A stretch of 64,000 nt of DNA from Cucumis sativus (Eukaryota > Streptophyta > Magnoliopsida > Cucurbitales > Cucurbitaceae): the NCBI RefSeq assembly GCF_000004075.3, contig NC_026655.2:26707489-26771488 (forward strand). The letters are read 5' to 3'. Below are positions 24,039-35,814 of the stretch, in pieces (the first letter of the stretch is position 1; the number at the start of each line of letters is the position of its first letter). A program made the translations under genes and the position numbers. Below the pieces are notes generated by a model that was not told the DNA's origin, did no database searches, and saw only the letters and a program-made list of their open reading frames with translations.

Positions 24039-27000
24039 ATGGCTGACACCAATTCCAATACCCCCACCGCCACCGCGCCGGAGAAAAGCCCCTCCGCCTC
24101 CCCGACGAGCTCAAGGTCGGTGACTCACACTGTCAATGGCTCTCATAAGTTTGTGATCCAGGGTTACTCTTTGGCGAAAGGAATGGGACCCGGCAAACAC
24201 ATTGCTAGCGATGATTTTACCGTCGGAGGGTATCAATGGGCCGTTTACTTTTATCCAGATGGGAAAAATGTTGAGGATAATTCGACTTATGTTTCTATAT
24301 TCATTGCACTGGCTAGCGATGGTACCGATGTGAGGGCGTTGTTTGAACTCACACTTGTCGATCAGAGCGGTAAAGGGAAGCATAAGGTTCATAGCCATTT
24401 TGAGCGGTCACTCGAGAGTGGTCCGTATACTTTGAAGTATCGCGGCAGTATGTGGTATGTTTTTTATTTTATTTACTGTGATTTTTATTGATTAGGTGAT
24501 CATTTATTGGATAGATTGCTGTTGTAGATTTAGAACGTTTGAATTAGTGCATCTATGACTTATGGTAGTCCTTTGGTCTTGAGTCGGGATTTGGGTTCTT
24601 AATTGGTGTTTTATGTATATCTATAATCGTGCAAGATTGTTTCTCCTTTCGTGTTCTATGTTATACGTATTTGTTGATTGTTGTAGTAGATTTAACTAAG
24701 TTTAAACTTTAAGCTTCTAGGTTGATTAATGACTGAACGTGGTATTAAGATAGGAGTTCGTGTGTGATCCTCAATAACCACTTGTTAGGCCTTGTACAAA
24801 TTTCCAACAAGTGGAGGAGAACGCTCAAGTATTGATAAAATGAAATTTATTGTAGTCCTTATAACTCCAGCCTTTGGGTTCATTGGGAATTCAACACGTG
24901 ATGACCAGCCATCTTATTTTTTAGTTTATTACTGTCTACTCCTTTACCATTACAATTTTACTTCCCCTTTTTAACTCTTTCGAAAAGAAAACTTCGATAG
25001 TATGGTTCTATGACAAGTCTCAGCATAATGGCCGTGATAAGAAGTAGAATTACTTTGGGTTTTGTAACATGTAAATGTTGCAGCACAAGTGAATGGTCTC
25101 CTTCCCTGTGCAATATAACAAAACCAATTATCAAGGCTCCACTATTAATTAGATATGTGCGTGTAGTGTATATATATGTTGAGAGAAACGATTTCATTGA
25201 TAAATGAAATGTGGGGTAAAAACTGAACCACCCAAAAGTGAATTACAAAAGACTGTCCAATGGGAGACTAAATAAGAAAGGGTATAATGTTGTTTGCATT
25301 TTTTGTTGAAATGGTAGAGTTTGATTGATCAAAGTTGGATAACTCTAGTATCCATTCAATGTAATATGGAGGTACCGATGGCTGAATGAGCCAATTGGGT
25401 ACTTCAAAATGAAGTGATATACAAATGTATCTTTATAAAAACTAAATTTTCATTAAGAAAAAAGGGTACACAAAGGATACAGAAAACACAACCTACAAGA
25501 AATCAATTAAGGGATATATGGTTGATGGTACACAACTTGTTAGTAGATTAATTGATCACTTTGAAAGGAGTTATACATCACATCACGGACAATAGATCAA
25601 ATAAAGATCTCTGGGGTGTATACTGACGTACTATGACCTACAAACAACATGCGTTATGAAGCACAATGCATATTTTAAGTTTGCTCAATTTAAGTTATTA
25701 GGGCTAAGTCTAACGGGTGACTGACGATGATGCTACCAAGTTACCAACATTGTCATCAGTTTTTCTTTAAGCCATTTTATTGTTTGACATCAACATTAGT
25801 TTGAAAGATATTTATCTTCTAAATTGGTCGTTAAATATTATATTATCCATATTGAAAACTATTAAATATTAATTTGATCTTTATTATTGTATTAGAACAC
25901 AATCAAATTAGAAATTTAGAATAGTATATGAGGATTATAATACAATATCAATATTTTAGCTCTGAATTTTTATTTACTTCACTTAACCAAGCATATATTG
26001 TATTGATCATTGATATCTCCGTGCAATGTTGTTTTTGATTTAATTCTCCTGTGGTCATATCTTATAAATTCTTATTAAGATCTCACATTTATAAGATGTT
26101 TCAACGAGCTCTTTAGCCTAGTTGACCTTATTATACCATTTTGTTCCTGGGGAACAAAATAATTTGTATATTTCACGCATTGCTTGTAGTTTGGTTTGTG
26201 AAAAAAATTAGAAGTACTTGTGTTAAGTGCAATTTGTTCAAACTTTCATTGGTTTACTTCATAATATGGGTATTGGAAAGCCAGCTCTCTACTTCTTGAA
26301 CTTTTGGCAAGAGATGTTTGGGCTTCTTTGTGGCTGGTTACCATTAGTGAGGTTAGTTGCTCTCTCTCTATGCCATCCATTTGCCGCTAGTGGAGTATTA
26401 TTGGGTGTCTCATTGAAGTTCAGTGGAGCGTTCACCCCATGGATTGACCAAGTGGTCAAAGGGGTAAATTGTAGATAGGGATTGCCACCTCATCAAGGTC
26501 TTTTATATGGTTCAAGACTTGTCTCTTGATACCAAATGTCATAGGGAAAAATAAATGTCATAGGAGATTGGTGATAGTACCTATAATTTGGCCCAAACAC
26601 ACATTTATTTATAATAAAACAAAAGATCGTGTTGTGCTTCTTAATTGAAAGGAATAATAGGCAATACCCATAAAAATTCTTGCTAAATAGCTTGGGAAAA
26701 ATAATTTAGACTTTTTTTAGAAGTATTTTGCTTAATTGAGACCTTATTCTATTCAAGACATTAGTTTGAATTGGAATCCCTTCATGTTCTCTATTTAACT
26801 TGGTTTGTTTCTTTTATTTTCAGCTATTTTATCTTGTATTTTGAGCACTAGACTCTTTTTATTTATCAATGAAATTTCTATTTTCCTTTTCGAAAAAAAA
26901 TTGAAAAGAGGAATTCCTCACCTTGGGTTCAGGCTGTGATGCTGGAAGTGTAAAAAATAGGAAGTTTGCTTGAGAATCAAAGTGGCTTTGGATGTCTTTT

Positions 27001-30000
27001 AACGTAGACAAGATGTTGTTTAGGTTGAAGGAGGACTCTCTTCAAAGAAAAGATCGTGTGCCTCGTTCCCTATTTGTGAAGATGCGGGAATTGCGTTCCA
27101 ACCAAATAATCCATAAAATTTCCCCAATGGATTTCAACCAAAGGACTTTCTTTTCTTTCTTGATGCGATGCACGTTGAATAAATGAGATAGATTGCCCTT
27201 AGCTTAAAATTGGAAAGAAATATGCCACCCAAATGGTAGAAAGGTGGTCTTGTACCTTGAATTTGAAATAAGCTGCACCTTATTCATCTAACCATCAACA
27301 TCCGATAATCTGTCTAAAGTTCTAACTGATATTTTGAGCTCGTGGAATAAGCACCAGCCTTGTTAAGTCAGGCATCTTGGTATCAAAATAGACCATGCTA
27401 TTGCCTAAGCCAAGCCTAAGCCAAAACAGACAAAGCCTGGTTATGATAAATGAGAATGGTGTTTGGCCTCTTAAGTACCTTTGGAGGTAATCCTAAATCC
27501 TGCAAGTCTTGGAGTCAGTTGTTGGGAAAGTGTTGTTGAACCTTCTAAATGGAATGTTAACTCTATGTTTAGAGGCGTGAATTCTTTAGCTACTCATCTA
27601 CTTCATCTTTTTTTAAAGAAAATTATTAACCAAACTCTTCATTGATTTAATGTATGTTCAAAGGTAAAGGCTCTTGATGGGAGGAAAAAAACAAGAAAAT
27701 CAAACTGGAGAAAGCCAGTTACAAATAATCAGAAAATAATTTAGAAAGAGCACCAATTGAGAAGCTTTGGTATGTAGTGGGTCTTTTGAAAGAGAACTGA
27801 CAAGAGCTCAGAGAATTTTCTTCTTGCGGTTATGGTTTACAAAGTAAAGCTCAACTTTGTGGATAAATAAGCTTAACTTTGGGAGGTTACTGACAGAATG
27901 TCAATGGATGAATATTTTTTAAGCGATTTGTGGAAAATTTTGGTTGCAAATGAATCAAAGTATTTTGAAGAGCCGAGGATGTTTTCAATTTGTGGGGATG
28001 CCATTAATCTTTTTGTTATATGTGTGTGTATTACACCAGCTAGACCTGCTAGAGTAATCGTATAACTTATTTGACTTTGAGTTCGTTGATGGTTTAGCTC
28101 CCCTCTTTTTTTTTTGGGGACTTTTCATACTTTAATAAATAGTTTGTTCAGTTATTATAAGAACTTCGTTGTGGTTTTTAAGGCTTGAACCATTCCAGAA
28201 TATTCATTCTTCTTCTCCTGTCACTGGTCTTCACATATCTCTTGAAGATTTGACTTTTCTTTGATTCGTCAATGTAGGGGATACAAGCGTTTTCTTAGAC
28301 GATCTACCCTTGAAAACTCTGACTACCTCAAGGATGATTGCTTGCAAATAAATTGTACTGTTGGAGTTGTGGTTTCGTCAATAGAGCGTCCTCATTCACA
28401 GACAATTTCTATTCCCGAGTCTAATATTGGAGCTCATTTTGGTGCGCTGCTGGAAAATTTAGAAGGTTCGGATGTCACTTTTGATGTTGATGGAGAAAAA
28501 TTTCAAGCTCACAGGTTGATATTGGCTGCTAGATCACCTATGTTTCGGTCTGAATTTTTGCATATGTTAGAGGAAAGTAAGGAGGAGATTTTTGTTAAAG
28601 ATCTAGAGCCTAACGTTTTCAAGGTATAAACATGGTTACTCTGTCTTATTTGTGTTTTCTCTTCTGTGTTCTGGTTTCTTTGCTTCGGCTTTAGTTTTGT
28701 CCAATTAACCACTGCATCATGTTTAGGGGTTTATTCTGAAGTTTTTTTAATTTTCATCAGGCTTTGCTGTACTTTATTTACACCGATTCCATCGCAGAGG
28801 ACGTGGTTGAATCAAGTTCAAGTTCATCTTCTGATTCTGATGTGGGTGACCACTTTATGGCAAAATTGTTAGCAGCAGCGGACAAATACGGTTTGGAGAG
28901 ATTGAGACTGATGTGTGAATCTCATCTTTGTAAAAACCTTTCCGTACGGTCCGTTGCACAAGTACTAAGTTTTGCAGAGGAGCACCATGCCACTGAATTG
29001 AAAGCAGTTTGCCTGAGATTTGCTGCAATGAACCTTGGAGGTACGTTGCTATTCAATTTAGTCAGTATGATCTTTGATAAAAATGTTAAACGTAGAAATA
29101 CCATATTTTTCTCAAGCGTAAATATAACTTGTTGATTTACAAAAGAGCCACCCCTGATAGAGTTAATTACAAAGGATATGTAATTGCAAGTGCAGTCCAG
29201 TTTGTGTTTATTTGGGGCAAATAATGACTTGTGAAATCTTAGAGCCCAAAGTTTAAGGAGTTAATAAAGCATAGAATTGATGTATTTTAGTCATGGGGCT
29301 ACAAACTCCTTGAACCTAACAAGGAGTTGGTTAACAACTCCAATTCCAACTCTTTGGGTCAAACACCTCTAACCTTCTAACCTTTCAATTGTGTTTAACA
29401 GGTTCTTAAATATTTAATTTTGTAATTGTGTGTTTAATGGATCCTTTAATAAATTTAATATTTTTAAAAATTAATTGGACTAAATTTTAATGTAACCCAG
29501 CATCTTTTATTATATTCTCTTTTTTGTTTCTATTATTTATTTATTTTAGTTCAAAGAAGGTCAGGAGCAGGATTTTAACGTAGGACCTTTAAGAGAAATT
29601 AATAGCTTGGTTGCTTTGGTCGACATATCCTCCCTGTTTTTTCCTAATGATTAAAAGTTCTAGGATTTCTCTTCGTATCTTCATAATTGATTCTCCCAGG
29701 CGATTTTCAATGCTCTCATTTTTCTGGGCTCTAGTCAATTGTTATGCATTTCTCTCAAGTGAGTCATGAAATATCCATATCATCCAGATCCTCTAGTTCC
29801 AAACTCAGGCTGAGTTTTGGCTTTTGGGATGACTTTTAAAGTACTTTGACTCAAAAGCAGATTTTCTATAAGCACTTCTCAAAAAAGTATTTGCAGGTCG
29901 TTTATCTTAAAAGTTCTTTTAGTGTCATTAGAATTTAAATTTTACTAATTAACTAAAAACATATTATTTTTTAACATCTTTGGGGGCCTAGGTAAGCTTA

Positions 30001-30991
30001 CGCTCACTTTTATTGGTTTTAACAACTTTTAAGTGTTGTGGAAACTTGTAGTATAATCCTAGGCATGTGGCCACCGTAAACCAAACTCATTCCCTCCACC
30101 TATGACCCTTTGGGGTGCTCATTTGGTTATTATTGTCGGTTGTTATTATAGTATGTGAGTCATAATAGTCTGTGTTTGAAGTTCAAACTATTTTAGTTTG
30201 GTTATAATAATTAGTGTTTGGGGTGCAAATTATTTTAGTATAGGTAAACATTAGTAAATAGTAAACATCCTTTCAGAGAAGGAAAGAAAGAATGAGTAGA
30301 AAATAGTAATCACTTAACATACAAGGATTTGAAGAGAAGGAAAGAAAGAATGAGTAGAAAATAGTAATCACTTAACATACAAGGATTTGAAAGGGCGATG
30401 ATGTAGTTAATTGTAAATTATAATAATTAGAAACACCAAATATACAATTATATTTGGAGTCCCAAACATAGAGTGATAATAATAGACCACTGCATCGACT
30501 GTCAGTTGTTGGCCCAAACACCCCCCACATTCAATTCTTAATAACACTCAATTCATAGTTTCTTTTGGCGGTGTACTGAAAATAGGAAATTCTTGTGTAA
30601 TTACAACACTCGAAAGTTCTCTTGTAGCTGTTTTAGCAGTCCTCCAAGGGAGAGTTCTTTCTTCCACCTCGTCCTTGGATTACCTAAAATTTGTTACCCT
30701 TTGAAAAGTCATCTCAAACTCATCTTTAAGAGCACTCAACAGTCATCAATGTTGTTTTTTCATTCTTTCATATGGTTTTGTAAATTGGACCATTCCTTTG
30801 CAGCTGTGATGCAATCAAAAGGTTTTGAGCATTTGAAGGAAAACAATCCCTCTCTCCAATCCGAGCTCCTGAAGATACTTGCACAAAACTGTGGGGATGT
30901 TTGTAGCAACGGATCGAAATCCCGAAGTGTGTGGGCTCAACTTTCCGATGGTGGTGACTCAAATGGAAGGAGAGTCAGACAAAGAACCTGA
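24039..30991 (+). CDS. BPM5/6-like: MATH-BTB protein of the BPM5/BPM6 type, CUL3 ligase substrate adaptor
   Basis: BPM proteins bind CUL3 through the BTB domain and recruit substrates through the MATH domain, so that transcription factors and the PP2C phosphatases of abscisic acid signalling are ubiquitinated in the nucleus. Exons 24039-24454, 28278-28623, 28761-29040 and 30804-30991 join with GT-AG junctions to 1230 nt, 409 residues. The known family is close to 400-410. MATH covers about residues 28-160 ([20 protein letters not shown], then [20 protein letters not shown]). BTB starts near residue 201 ([20 protein letters not shown]) and is followed by the BACK-like helical tail. The ending [20 protein letters not shown] is the BPM5/6 signature. 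A run of seven serines ([10 protein letters not shown]) sits in the BTB part just after exon 3 begins. The gene looks intact. Confidence 0.95.
24455..28277 (+). other. BPM intron 1 (3.8 kb)
   Basis: A long first intron after the MATH exon. It contains no gene. Around 26820-26908 the plus strand shows a 3'-UTR-like stretch (TTTATTTATCAATGAAATTTC) ending in an A-run, typical of a LINE or similar retroposon tail. Other ORFs here (26227-26478, 26992-27186) show no family motif. Confidence 0.5.
29041..30803 (+). other. BPM intron 3 (1.8 kb)
   Basis: Non-coding apart from the splice sites. It contains the exact 58-bp tandem duplication at 30275-30390. Nothing else is recognised. Confidence 0.7.
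30275..30390. repeat. Exact 58-bp tandem duplication
   Basis: Bases 30275-30332 and 30333-30390 appear identical by eye (each begins AGAGAAGGAAAGAAAG and ends AAGGATTTGA). Perfect identity points to a recent duplication. Confidence 0.92.
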
Positions 30992-32021
30992 TAACTCAAA
31001 ACCATGATTGTTCCTTATGTAAATGCAAATATGTTTTTCAAGTAACTTGAAAAGAAAAAAAAAAAAAAAAACCCGAAAAGAATAGCTTCATTTCGTTATG
31101 TTTGTCGAGGAACGTACTCAATAGCAGCAAAATTAGATTTTTCATCTTGTAGTTTGATGTTTGCACAACATGGGATTTTAGATGTACTCATTTGCTGAGG
31201 AAGCTTTCATTGAAAACCTGAGGGCTAAAAGCAAAAGAAGGAAGGTTATAAGCTCTTTGTCTTATTGATTATTTGTTAATTTTTGTATTTTAACTTTTCT
31301 ACATCTTTATTTTGTTTTCTGTTTAGAATATACTTTTCAATGTTAGCTATTTTTAAAATTGGTTTCTTATAGTGCAACTGTTTCCACACACAGTTTTTCT
31401 TTTGAAATTTGATTAAAAATTTAATGCTTCTACCTCTGTTTTTTAAAATTAAGAAAAATGTTTAATTTTCAAAATCAAATTGAGTTTAGTTTTGTCACCT
31501 TATTCAAAATCTTAAACTAAAAATGACATTTGAAAATTACATTGTCATCTTATATTCGAAATTGAAACTCTAATTTTTACCCATCAATAGAAATTAATGT
31601 AAGAGTTTTTAAAAGTTTAGAACTAACATAATTAAAATAATTATGGTGGCAATTATAAATTTATCAAAAGAAAATAAAGAAATTATTTTAAATACCAAAA
31701 CTTCTAAGAAAATTTAAAAATAAAACAAAATACTAATGATATATTTAAATAACTGTCTATCAAAATATTTAAACAAAAGAAGAATGATATTTAAATAACT
31801 GTCTATCAAAAATAAACGAAACTTGCTCCCCAAGGATTTTGAGGAACGGAATCTTCGTTCTTCAAACTACCAAATCCCTTTTTATATATTCAAGTTCCGA
31901 GTAACGATGCCAAAAATCAGGACCCATACACATTTATACAAACTCCCAATTACCTCAAATCCCCGTCGCTTTATTCGTTGCAACTTCATTTCATTTGATT
32001 TTTCTGTTTTTAGACGAATCC
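30992..32021. other. BPM 3' UTR and spacer to the zinc-ribbon gene
   Basis: Contains the probable BPM 3' UTR, an A-run of about 20 at 31050-31071, and AT-rich spacer. A short duplicated phrase (GATATTTAAATAACTGTCTATCAAAA type) lies near 31738-31812. No other gene is seen. Confidence 0.5.
31881..31890 (+). promoter_or_regulatory. Possible TATA box of the zinc-ribbon microprotein gene
   Basis: TTTATATATT lies about 130 bases upstream of the ATG at 32022. A start 30 bases downstream would give a leader of about 100 bases. Motif and position only. Confidence 0.4.
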
Positions 32022-33199
32022 ATGGACTGGTGTTCTCACTGTCTCGAGGTTTGTACAATCCAAATCGATGGCAATTTCAGGTACCTTTAACAGTTACTTC
32101 TCTTTCTTCTTCTTCTTCTTCTTCTTTTCATTCGATTGTTATGAATTTCAAAGTTACTTTTAGTTGAATTTCTGAATTGGGATATAATTGTTGTTGGAAT
32201 CTCAATGTTGAGTCAATTTGTTTTTCTGTGATTTTACGTTTCATTTGCTTTTAGAATTTTTTCGTGATTAGACTGATTGAAGTTTTTTTTTTTTTTTTTT
32301 TTTTTGTTGAAAATTTGGTTACCAAAGTCTAAAATATTATATTCTTAATCCTTAAATTTGATTTCAATTTACTCGTTGTGTTTCAATTTGATCTACGTTG
32401 CTCAAGTTTAATTTTGATCTGTAATTTTCTCTAAATGCTACTGACTTAGTGTTAACATAGAATTATAATTAATTACATTCTATCAACTATTTTAGTTGAC
32501 TTAAATGGTTGTTGGGTGAATGAAAAATAAAATCACAAGAGCTTATACTATTGCAAAAATGTTTGGAAGCTATTAGCAAATGGTATCAAAGTCATTCTCC
32601 CATCTTATCACCTTGGACAGAATCCTCAACAATCCAAAGAAGTGGTGAGCCTCAGAAAACTAATAATCATTGTGTGATGTGGTCGAGCTCCATCATATAG
32701 GCAATGTGCTCCAATAAAAGGAGTTAACATAGATGAGAGTAGGAAAATGATTAAATAAAATAAACTAACATATGTATTTAGGTGATAAGTACTATATAAT
32801 AAACCCACAAGAGTGTATATCTTTGTCAAGGGTTAGGGTTATCTCTATAAATGTCTTCACCTTTTAACTTAGACTATGCTCGTCTCGACAAATATTATAG
32901 AGGGGGTTTGATCACATATTTTCAAGTAGCATCGATCCCCTTTTTTCCTTTTAAGTTGTCTTTCTTATAAAAGTATATAAACAAAAAGTTGATATTTGAT
33001 ATTGTTTTTTAATGAACAATTCGCAAATCTTGATTGCAGATGTTGCTCAACATGTGGAAAAGTGCTTGCACAAAGTTCTACCGCCAAATCACCGAACTTA
33101 AAGCTCATAAAAAAAAAATTTAAAAGAAACTTCATTTCTCATCAGAAGAAAATTAGGAAAGAACTTCTTAAATTAGCACAACTCTCTAATACGACTTAG
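32022..33199 (+). CDS. 72-residue TFIIB/BRF1-type zinc-ribbon microprotein
   Basis: Two exons, 32022-32080 and 33040-33199, join across a 959-base GT-AG intron and leave 72 residues. The N-terminus reads MDWCSHC, then a short spacer with IDGNFR, then CCSTCGKVLA. This is a C-x2-C...C-x2-C zinc ribbon with the WCxxC start and the CxxCGKVL end of the N-terminal ribbon of BRF1/TFIIB. In BRF1 that ribbon helps recruit RNA polymerase III. Here the cyclin-fold repeats that normally follow are absent. Instead there is a basic, helix-prone tail (KLIKKKFKRNF, then QKKIRKELLKLAQL) and a stop. No further BRF1-like exon was found before the next gene. The intron falls inside the ribbon, which supports a real spliced gene over a chance ORF. 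It may act as a small competitor or partner of polymerase III or II factors, or it may be a decayed BRF1 fragment. Expression is unknown. Confidence 0.65.
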
Positions 33200-35814
33200 A
33201 TTTTCATTTCCCAATTCAACCACATTTCCAAATAATTATCTTTATTCATTTGTTTATTTTTTCTTATCGTCATCCTTTAGCAATTCATTCTCGGAAGGAA
33301 AATGGAAAGTAGTATGTGAATGTGTACTCAGATGGCCACAATTAGGCTTTATGAAGAAGGTAAATAAATAAATATTAATTGAAGTTCAAAGCTCTATTTT
33401 CTCAGATTTCATGGATTAATCTTTAAAAGAGGTGAAAACAATTATGATATATGTAATGAAGCAATCATCTATTAGTAGGATACTTTTTTTATGTTCAATG
33501 CAAGCAAAATTTTAAGAAACAAAGTGCACAATATCAAAGTATTGTGAAGATATGTATGTGGTTGATTGTCTATATCAAAAATTGAGAGGGGGAAAGAAAT
33601 GTGAAATAAGTGATTAAATTAAAAAATGTTTAATGGAGCTCGAAAAAGTTCACTAAATATTATCATTTAGAGAAAGTATATCAAGGAATCATCAAGTGTG
33701 TATAGGGTTTATTTTTTAATTTGTGGGTTGATTTTTTTTTCTTTTGCTATTTTTGCAAAACTAAAAACTTTGAGCTATTGGCCTAATATTGATAACTTAT
33801 TTTGCTGATTTGGGAACAAATCCAACTTTTTAAAAGTTAAAAGACTAAAGTAAAGTATAGTGTTTTGAAACTTAGAAACCAATGAAAAGTTGTTATTAAA
33901 TTTAGTGACAAAAGTTGTATTTAATTTGTATTTTTTTTAAAATGTCAATAAATCTTAACATACAAACCATAACATTGACGCTCAAAATTGTTACTAAAAT
34001 AAACCTAAAATGTATGCTCATAAATTCCTTCAAGAGTCAAATCAACATCAAATTATTGGGGTGATTAAGATTTCTTAAAAGAAAGGAAGAAAAAAGGGGT
34101 TTGTGTCATGAAGAGAACCATTAAATGTGAATAAAAAATGATTGTCATGGTGACATTAAATGATGAAATAGATATTACATTATTGACAAATGGATTAGGT
34201 AACAAGCCAAATCCCTTATCATATTGTCTATCCCTTTAATTCATTTATTCTACTTTGACTTCCTACATACTCTCACTTCTATTATGGCCCATTTGTTTAG
34301 TTTTAGGGTTGAATTGCAAAAATTACCACTAAAATATATGTAATTATATTACTAAACTATCAAAATTAAAAGTAAGCTATTAAATTTATTCAAAATTTAA
34401 AATTAGGTAATCAAACAGCTTCCACAATTGTATGGTTTATATAAGTTTGATGGTTCAATTTTTAAGACTCGAGGATCTAATTTTAATATTTTTAGAAGTT
34501 TAGGCGTCCAATTATAAAAACTATAGTAAAGAATAAAAAAATGATGAATATCAAATATAACTAATTGGAGACTTTTAAATAGTGTTTACGGTAGCAAGAG
34601 ATATGTCTATTATATTTGTAGTAAGAGATGATTTTTTTCTCCTCTCCATTGAGAGCCGGGAAGGAGTCCATCTATATGCTCGAAAGCATAATCGCAAACT
34701 TAAGAGTAGTGAGAAGCAATTAGAATGAGAACCTCATCTCCCACTAAACTCTACTGAATCAAAGTTACTGATCACAACCACAAAACAATAGTCAAAACAA
34801 ATCATAAACCATATGTCATCCATCTTCAGTGGGACGGAATGTTGAACCCCTACCCAAAAGCAACACTATCTAGTGAACTTCATAAAGCAAAGCCCTTATT
34901 AATGACTAAACGCTCGAAACAACTAGAATAAATTAGACTTCTTACTTATTAGATAGACATTAACGACTTAGGTCTATCTTCTACTCTAGACCTAAGATAT
35001 AAATTGAAAATTTGAGACATCATGTGCCACACGTACAATATTAATTAAATCTACACAGTTCTTCTCATTATGAGATAATACTCTATCGAAAATCTCTTCT
35101 CCCATACTTAAAACTGAAGCTAATTGAGATCTTTTACTTTTAGCTGAGACTCATTTCCTATTTGTCTCTAAGACACTTGTTAAAGAATTTAGTGGTCTAG
35201 AGTAGACACCACAAAAATGTAGTAATTGAAAGCATGAATAAGAGAACATACAATAATAGAATCTAACTCAAAAATAAAATTGTTATATTTTGAAACTTAA
35301 AACAAAATTGAAATGAATTAAATAAAAACTAACAACAGATTGAAAAGATATTTTCTCCTAAAAATTTATCTACTAATGGAATCTGAAAAAGTCAACAAAA
35401 CGTATTGACCTCGTCGGCGACTAACCTCAGGCGGCGGTGAGATAAAAAAAGAAAGAAAAGAAGATAAGAACATACGGCGGCGTCTCTATCGGGAACAGAG
35501 TGGCAATTTCGGTTAATAAGGGGAAGTGGAAGGGTATTTTTGTTGATGTAGAGAGAGAAAGTCGTCTCTCTCATCTCCGCCTGCAGCTGAGTTTTTTTCT
35601 GGTGGGTCATATCTATTTCTAAGCTCTCTTTGTCTTCTTCTTCATCTTCCCAAAATCAACAAACCCACGCAAATTCCAAATTTAGGGATTGGGATTTGGA
35701 ATATTAAAAATTTCCCAATCCAATTATTACTTTTCCAAGTAATTTCTGTTTGAATGTTGATTACTATACGATCCTCCGTCAGGTGGATTTCCGCTTCTTT
35801 TTTGATTTAAGTTG
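33200..35814. other. Spacer between the zinc-ribbon gene and the SnRK1 beta gene
   Basis: AT-rich and without a gene. At about 34315-34535 there is a phrase pattern (GAATTGCAAAAATTACC at one end, CAATTTTTAAGACTCGAGG and similar further on) faintly like the fold-back element at 16291. The last 180 bases (about 35630-35814) are the probable 5' UTR of the next gene. Confidence 0.5.

Noticed and set aside
24111..24398. Minus-strand ORF opposite the BPM first exon
   Set aside because: A shadow of the MATH-coding exon with no splice or family support.
26227..26478. 83-codon plus-strand ORF in BPM intron 1
   Set aside because: It looked at first like a LINE C-terminus, but no zf-RVT or reverse-transcriptase motif could be read in any frame.
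34315..34535. Possible second copy of the fold-back element at 16291
   Set aside because: Some phrases are similar, but the inverted arms do not pair convincingly by eye.
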